Shown one piece after another: positions 60,917 to 64,000 of a stretch of 64,000 nucleotides of DNA; the stretch's first letter is position 1; each line of letters begins with the position of its first letter. Source of the stretch: Lutispora sp041687175 (GTDB taxonomy: Bacteria > Bacillota > Clostridia > Lutisporales > Lutisporaceae); NCBI RefSeq assembly GCF_041687175.1, contig NZ_JAWLCK010000001.1, positions 45,040-109,039 on the forward strand. The letters run 5' to 3'. A program made the translations under genes and the position numbers. The notes under the pieces are model-generated. The model did no database searches. It was not told the DNA's origin and saw only the letters and a program-made list of their open reading frames with translations.

Positions 60917-63358
60917 CTATAGCATACTTAGAGGATTTATATCCACACTTATGCCTATCTCGCTCAGATTTAATGTGTTTGAACTGTAAAAATCCTTAAT
61001 CAGTTCCAATAGCTTATTTTCTTTATCAGCTTTCAATACCAGCTGCCATCTGTGCCTGTTATTTATTCTTGATAGAGGGGCAGGAGAGGGACCCCAGATT
61101 TCAATATCCTTTTTATCACTTCTTAAACTGTTAATCAAATCTCCTACTTCTCTAGCTGCTCTAATAACCTTATCTTCTTTATATCCGCTTATGACTATTT
61201 GCCCCAGATGAGAAAATGGCGGATAATTCATTTCTTTTCTCAGCCTTATTTCATCCTTGAAAAATCCTACATAATCATGTTTTCTTGCATGGATCAGGCT
61301 GTAGTGATGAGGAGAATAGGATTGTATGATTACTACTCCCGGTTTATCTCCTCTCCCTGCTCTTCCAGCTGATTGGGTCACCATCTGAAATGTTCTTTCC
61401 CCAGCCCTGAAATCCGGTAAATTCAAATAAGTATCCGAAGTAATGATACCTACCAAGGTTACATCAGGGAAATCATGACCCTTTCCAATCATTTGTGTAC
61501 CAATCAACACTTGAGCTTCTTTATTTCTAAATTTATCAAGTATTAATTTATGAGAGTTTTTTTTAGTAGTTGTATCTGCATCCATTCTTAAAATTTTAAT
61601 TTTCCCGAAAGCACCTTCAAATTCTTTCTCCACTCTTTGAGTTCCAATGCCGAAATATTTTATATACTTGCTTTTGCAACTCGGGCATACCTTAGGATTG
61701 GCTTTTGAATAGCCACAATAATGGCAGGACAGATAGTCACCCTTAGCATGATAAGTCAGAGAAATATTGCAGTTTGGGCATTTAGCAACATAACCACAGC
61801 TCCTGCAGGAAACAAAAGTAGAATAGCCTCTTCTGTTTAGAAAGAGTATTAATTGATTACCACTATTTAATGCATTATTAATTTCCTCAGTAAGCCTATT
61901 GCTAAAGATGCTTTTATTTCCAGATTTCAACTCTTCCCTCATATCTATTATCTCTATATCCGGCATCTTTTTGTTGTTTACTCTGCTGTCTATGGAAACC
62001 AGTTTCATCCTGTTAAGGTTATTAACAGCTTTATAATAGCTTTCTATGGAAGGAGTAGCAGAACCAAACAATAAGTTGGCCCCTTCAATCTCACTCCTCT
62101 TCATAGCCACTTCCCTTGCATCATATTTAGGCCTTGTCTCAGATTTATATGTACTCTCATGCTCTTCATCTATTATTATTATTCCCAAATTGTTAAAGGG
62201 TGCAAATATGGCAGACCTTGCTCCAATAGCTACTTTTGCTTTTCCTTCAGCTATTCTTCTCCACTCGTCATACTTCTCTCCACTGGAGAGACCGCTGTGA
62301 AGCACCGCTACAGTGTTGCCAAATCTGCTTATAAAGCGCCTGATCATCTGTGGTGTTAATGATATCTCAGGAACGAGCACTATTCCTTGTTTTCCCTTTT
62401 CTAGCTCTGTCTCAATCAGTTGCAGGTATATTTCTGTTTTTCCACTGCCTGTAACTCCGTTAAGGAGTACATGGTTGCCTTCATCAAAATAGTTCTTTAT
62501 TTCTTTCACTGCCCTTTGCTGCTCAACGGTAAGGACTTTTTTTTCCTCTAAAGGCAATTCCTCTTGTGTCAACCTATAGGCTTCCCTTTCTTCGACTTTT
62601 ATATATCCTTTTTTCAGCATTGTATTGATGGTTTCCTGTCCTATTGAATAGTCCTTTTTTAATACTTCAATGTTGATACCTGGATTTTTGCATACCAAAT
62701 CCATTAGCAATTTTTGTTTCTTTGCAGCAGCAGAAATAATCATATTATGGGTATTGTTGGGATACACGAATTTGTCATACTTAATGCTTTCTTGTTTTTT
62801 TATTATCTGTCTCTTCCTTAGTATTCCTAGTTTTATAAGCTTTTTTAGCGCATTCTCCAACAAGTTATCATTAAAGTTATCCCTTAATTCCTCCTTTGTG
62901 GCACTATCTCCGTTTTCCACTATAAATTCCACTATCTCCGTAAGTATTTCCGGATACCCTTCTTTCAGTAAATCTATACCTTTATTGCTATTGTTCAGTT
63001 CATAACGATATGTATTTTTAATTCTTATATTTGCAGGCAATGCACCATGGATGGCTTCGATATAATAACAAAGGTACTTTTCTCGAATCCAAGCAATCAG
63101 TTTTAACATATTTGGAGATAAGAACACCTCATTGCTAGTCAAACTAATTATGGATTTTAGTTTGTTTATTTCAAAATCAATGCTGTCTGTTATCCCCACA
63201 ACATAGCCTTCTACTTTTTTGTTTGACCTGCCAAAAGGCACTATTACTCTGTGTCCTATACTCAGATTCATGTCATCCGGTATTAAATAGCTATATACTC
63301 TGTCCGTTTCTTTGCACTTATTATCTACAATGATTTGAGCAATTTTTATATCTTTCAT
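60917..63358 (-). CDS. priA: Primosomal replication-restart helicase PriA
   Basis: 813 residues. Reloads the replisome at stalled forks. The N-terminal DNA-binding domain (IAQIIVDNKCKETDRVYSYLIPDDM) and a winged helix precede the helicase: GVTGSGKTEIYLQLI (Walker A) and IIIDEEHESTYKSE. Zinc-binding cysteine array CRSCGYVAKCPNCN ... CHYCGYSKANPKVCPSCKS, then LIGTQMIGKGHDFP and SAGRAGRGDKPG. Between coaBC and def, as in Bacillus. Confidence 0.98.
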   Translation of the reverse strand: MKDIKIAQIIVDNKCKETDRVYSYLIPDDMNLSIGHRVIVPFGRSNKKVEGYVVGITDSIDFEINKLKSIISLTSNEVFLSPNMLKLIAWIREKYLCYYIEAIHGALPANIRIKNTYRYELNNSNKGIDLLKEGYPEILTEIVEFIVENGDSATKEELRDNFNDNLLENALKKLIKLGILRKRQIIKKQESIKYDKFVYPNNTHNMIISAAAKKQKLLMDLVCKNPGINIEVLKKDYSIGQETINTMLKKGYIKVEEREAYRLTQEELPLEEKKVLTVEQQRAVKEIKNYFDEGNHVLLNGVTGSGKTEIYLQLIETELEKGKQGIVLVPEISLTPQMIRRFISRFGNTVAVLHSGLSSGEKYDEWRRIAEGKAKVAIGARSAIFAPFNNLGIIIIDEEHESTYKSETRPKYDAREVAMKRSEIEGANLLFGSATPSIESYYKAVNNLNRMKLVSIDSRVNNKKMPDIEIIDMREELKSGNKSIFSNRLTEEINNALNSGNQLILFLNRRGYSTFVSCRSCGYVAKCPNCNISLTYHAKGDYLSCHYCGYSKANPKVCPSCKSKYIKYFGIGTQRVEKEFEGAFGKIKILRMDADTTTKKNSHKLILDKFRNKEAQVLIGTQMIGKGHDFPDVTLVGIITSDTYLNLPDFRAGERTFQMVTQSAGRAGRGDKPGVVIIQSYSPHHYSLIHARKHDYVGFFKDEIRLRKEMNYPPFSHLGQIVISGYKEDKVIRAAREVGDLINSLRSDKKDIEIWGPSPAPLSRINNRHRWQLVLKADKENKLLELIKDFYSSNTLNLSEIGISVDINPLSML

Positions 63359-63410
63359 TTAACCTCACTTCCCCCATTCCATGGCTAACGTGGCTGCCAG
63401 AAAAGAGTTT

Positions 63411-63434
63411 TAAAAAAGCGCACTTAAGTACGCT
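63411..63434 (-). terminator. Terminator at the end of coaBC
   Basis: The minus strand reads AGCGTACTTAAGTGCGCT, a stem with one G-U pair and a 4-base loop, followed by TTTTTTAAAA. It overlaps the last coaBC codons. Nevertheless I see no clear promoter in the 52 bases before priA. Confidence 0.7.
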
Positions 63435-64000
63435 CTATTTTAAGTATTTTATCCAATATCAAATCAGCCAGCTGAGATTTTGGCATCTTAGGCAAACTTT
63501 CAACATTTCCATTTCTATCAATTATTTTTACAACATTGGTGTCGGAAGCGAAGCCTGCCCCTTCAGTAAACAAATCATTGGCAACAATAAAATCAAGATT
63601 TTTCTTTAAAACCTTTTCTTTAGCATTTTCAATGAGGTTTTGGGTCTCCATAGCAAAACCTACAAGTATCTTATCCTCTTTTATTTTACCAAGTTCAAGT
63701 AGTATATCAGGATTTTTTGCAAGTTCTATACAAAGGTTTTGGTCACTTTTCTTCATTTTTTGTTCATGAGCAACTGCAGGCGCATAATCTGCAACTGCTG
63801 CACTCTTAATTATTATTTGTGCTTCATGGAAATGTTCCATAATTCTTTTTTGCATTTCCTTTGCTGAATTTACAGGAATAATATTTACCCCATTAGGAGC
63901 CTCCAAAGAAGTTGGCCCTGATATAAGATATACCTTAGCCCCTCTTTCAGCAGCTTTTTCTGCAATTGCATAACCCATTTTGCCAGTGGAATGATTTGAT
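63424..64000 (-). CDS. coaBC: Phosphopantothenoylcysteine synthetase/decarboxylase CoaBC, 5' part cut by window edge
   Basis: The frame is open to the right edge, so the start and the CoaC decarboxylase part are missing; about 191 C-terminal residues remain. They form the CoaB synthetase: NHSTGKMGYAIAEKAAERGAKVYLISGPTSL, IIIKSAAVADYAP, NPDILLELGKIK, LVGFAMETQNLIENAKEKVLKKNLDFIVAND. Second and third steps of coenzyme A synthesis. Coenzyme A gene coaD is also in this window. Confidence 0.95.
   Translation of the reverse strand, partial: SNHSTGKMGYAIAEKAAERGAKVYLISGPTSLEAPNGVNIIPVNSAKEMQKRIMEHFHEAQIIIKSAAVADYAPAVAHEQKMKKSDQNLCIELAKNPDILLELGKIKEDKILVGFAMETQNLIENAKEKVLKKNLDFIVANDLFTEGAGFASDTNVVKIIDRNGNVESLPKMPKSQLADLILDKILKIERT

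Noticed and set aside
1..64000. CRISPR array, insertion sequence, prophage, tRNA or rRNA genes
   Set aside because: No regularly spaced repeats, transposase or integrase motifs, terminal inverted repeats, or cloverleaf/CCA-type sequences were seen; gene order is conserved housekeeping throughout.

Overview
The window is a low-G+C (about one third G+C by eye) chromosomal segment from an endospore-forming, flagellated Gram-positive bacterium, most likely a member of the Clostridia. This rests on CodY, FapR and the FabK-type fatty acid synthase, the sporulation proteins SpoVS and YlbJ, the PrpC/PrkC phosphatase-kinase pair, strong GGAGG ribosome sites, many TTG starts, and gene order. The order closely follows the Bacillus subtilis coaBC-priA-def ... 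smc-ftsY-ffh ... rnhB ... dprA-topA ... hslVU-codY-flgB series. I see no mobile element, tRNA, rRNA or CRISPR array. Nearly everything is transcribed leftward (minus strand); only comM, tmcAL, ylbJ and rpmB are on the plus strand.

From right to left, which is the direction of transcription: coaBC (cut by the right edge), priA, def, fmt, a zinc peptidase, rsmB, rlmN, prpC, prkC, rsgA, rpe and thiN, then two tiny membrane-protein genes. Next come rpmB (plus strand), the Asp23 protein and fatty-acid-kinase-like pair (yloU, yloV), and recG. A block matching the B. subtilis ylbH-ylbN-rpmF region follows: rsmD, coaD, a coiled-coil gene, ylbJ, a patatin-like hydrolase, tmcAL, ackA, a DUF177 gene and rpmF. 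Then the lipid operon fapR-plsX-fabH-fabK-fabD-fabG-acpP-fabF, rnc, an Elp3-like radical SAM gene and spoVS.

The chromosome and secretion block is smc, ftsY, ylxM, ffh, rpsP, khpA, rimM, trmD and rplS. It is followed by rbgA, rnhB, a FliK-like/FlhB-C-terminus-like pair, yraN and mnmM. After the divergent comM/dprA pair come topA, hslV, hslU and codY. The window closes with a flagellar basal-body operon, flgB-flgC-fliE-fliF-fliG-fliH-fliI-fliJ-motE-fliK, whose last gene is cut by the left edge.

Most of the window is conserved housekeeping sequence, and I do not see an obviously new multi-gene system. The most interesting items are small or regulatory. They are two unlisted-type membrane microproteins where Bacillus carries spoVM; a soluble FlhB-tail/FliK-like pair away from the flagellar genes; and a SigH-like promoter for spoVS overlapping the upstream stop codon. 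They also include a FapR box sitting exactly between -35 and -10, a terminator that overlaps a candidate fabF promoter, and unusually heavy use of TTG start codons. Many gene starts were chosen from ribosome-site spacing and differ from the longest open frame.
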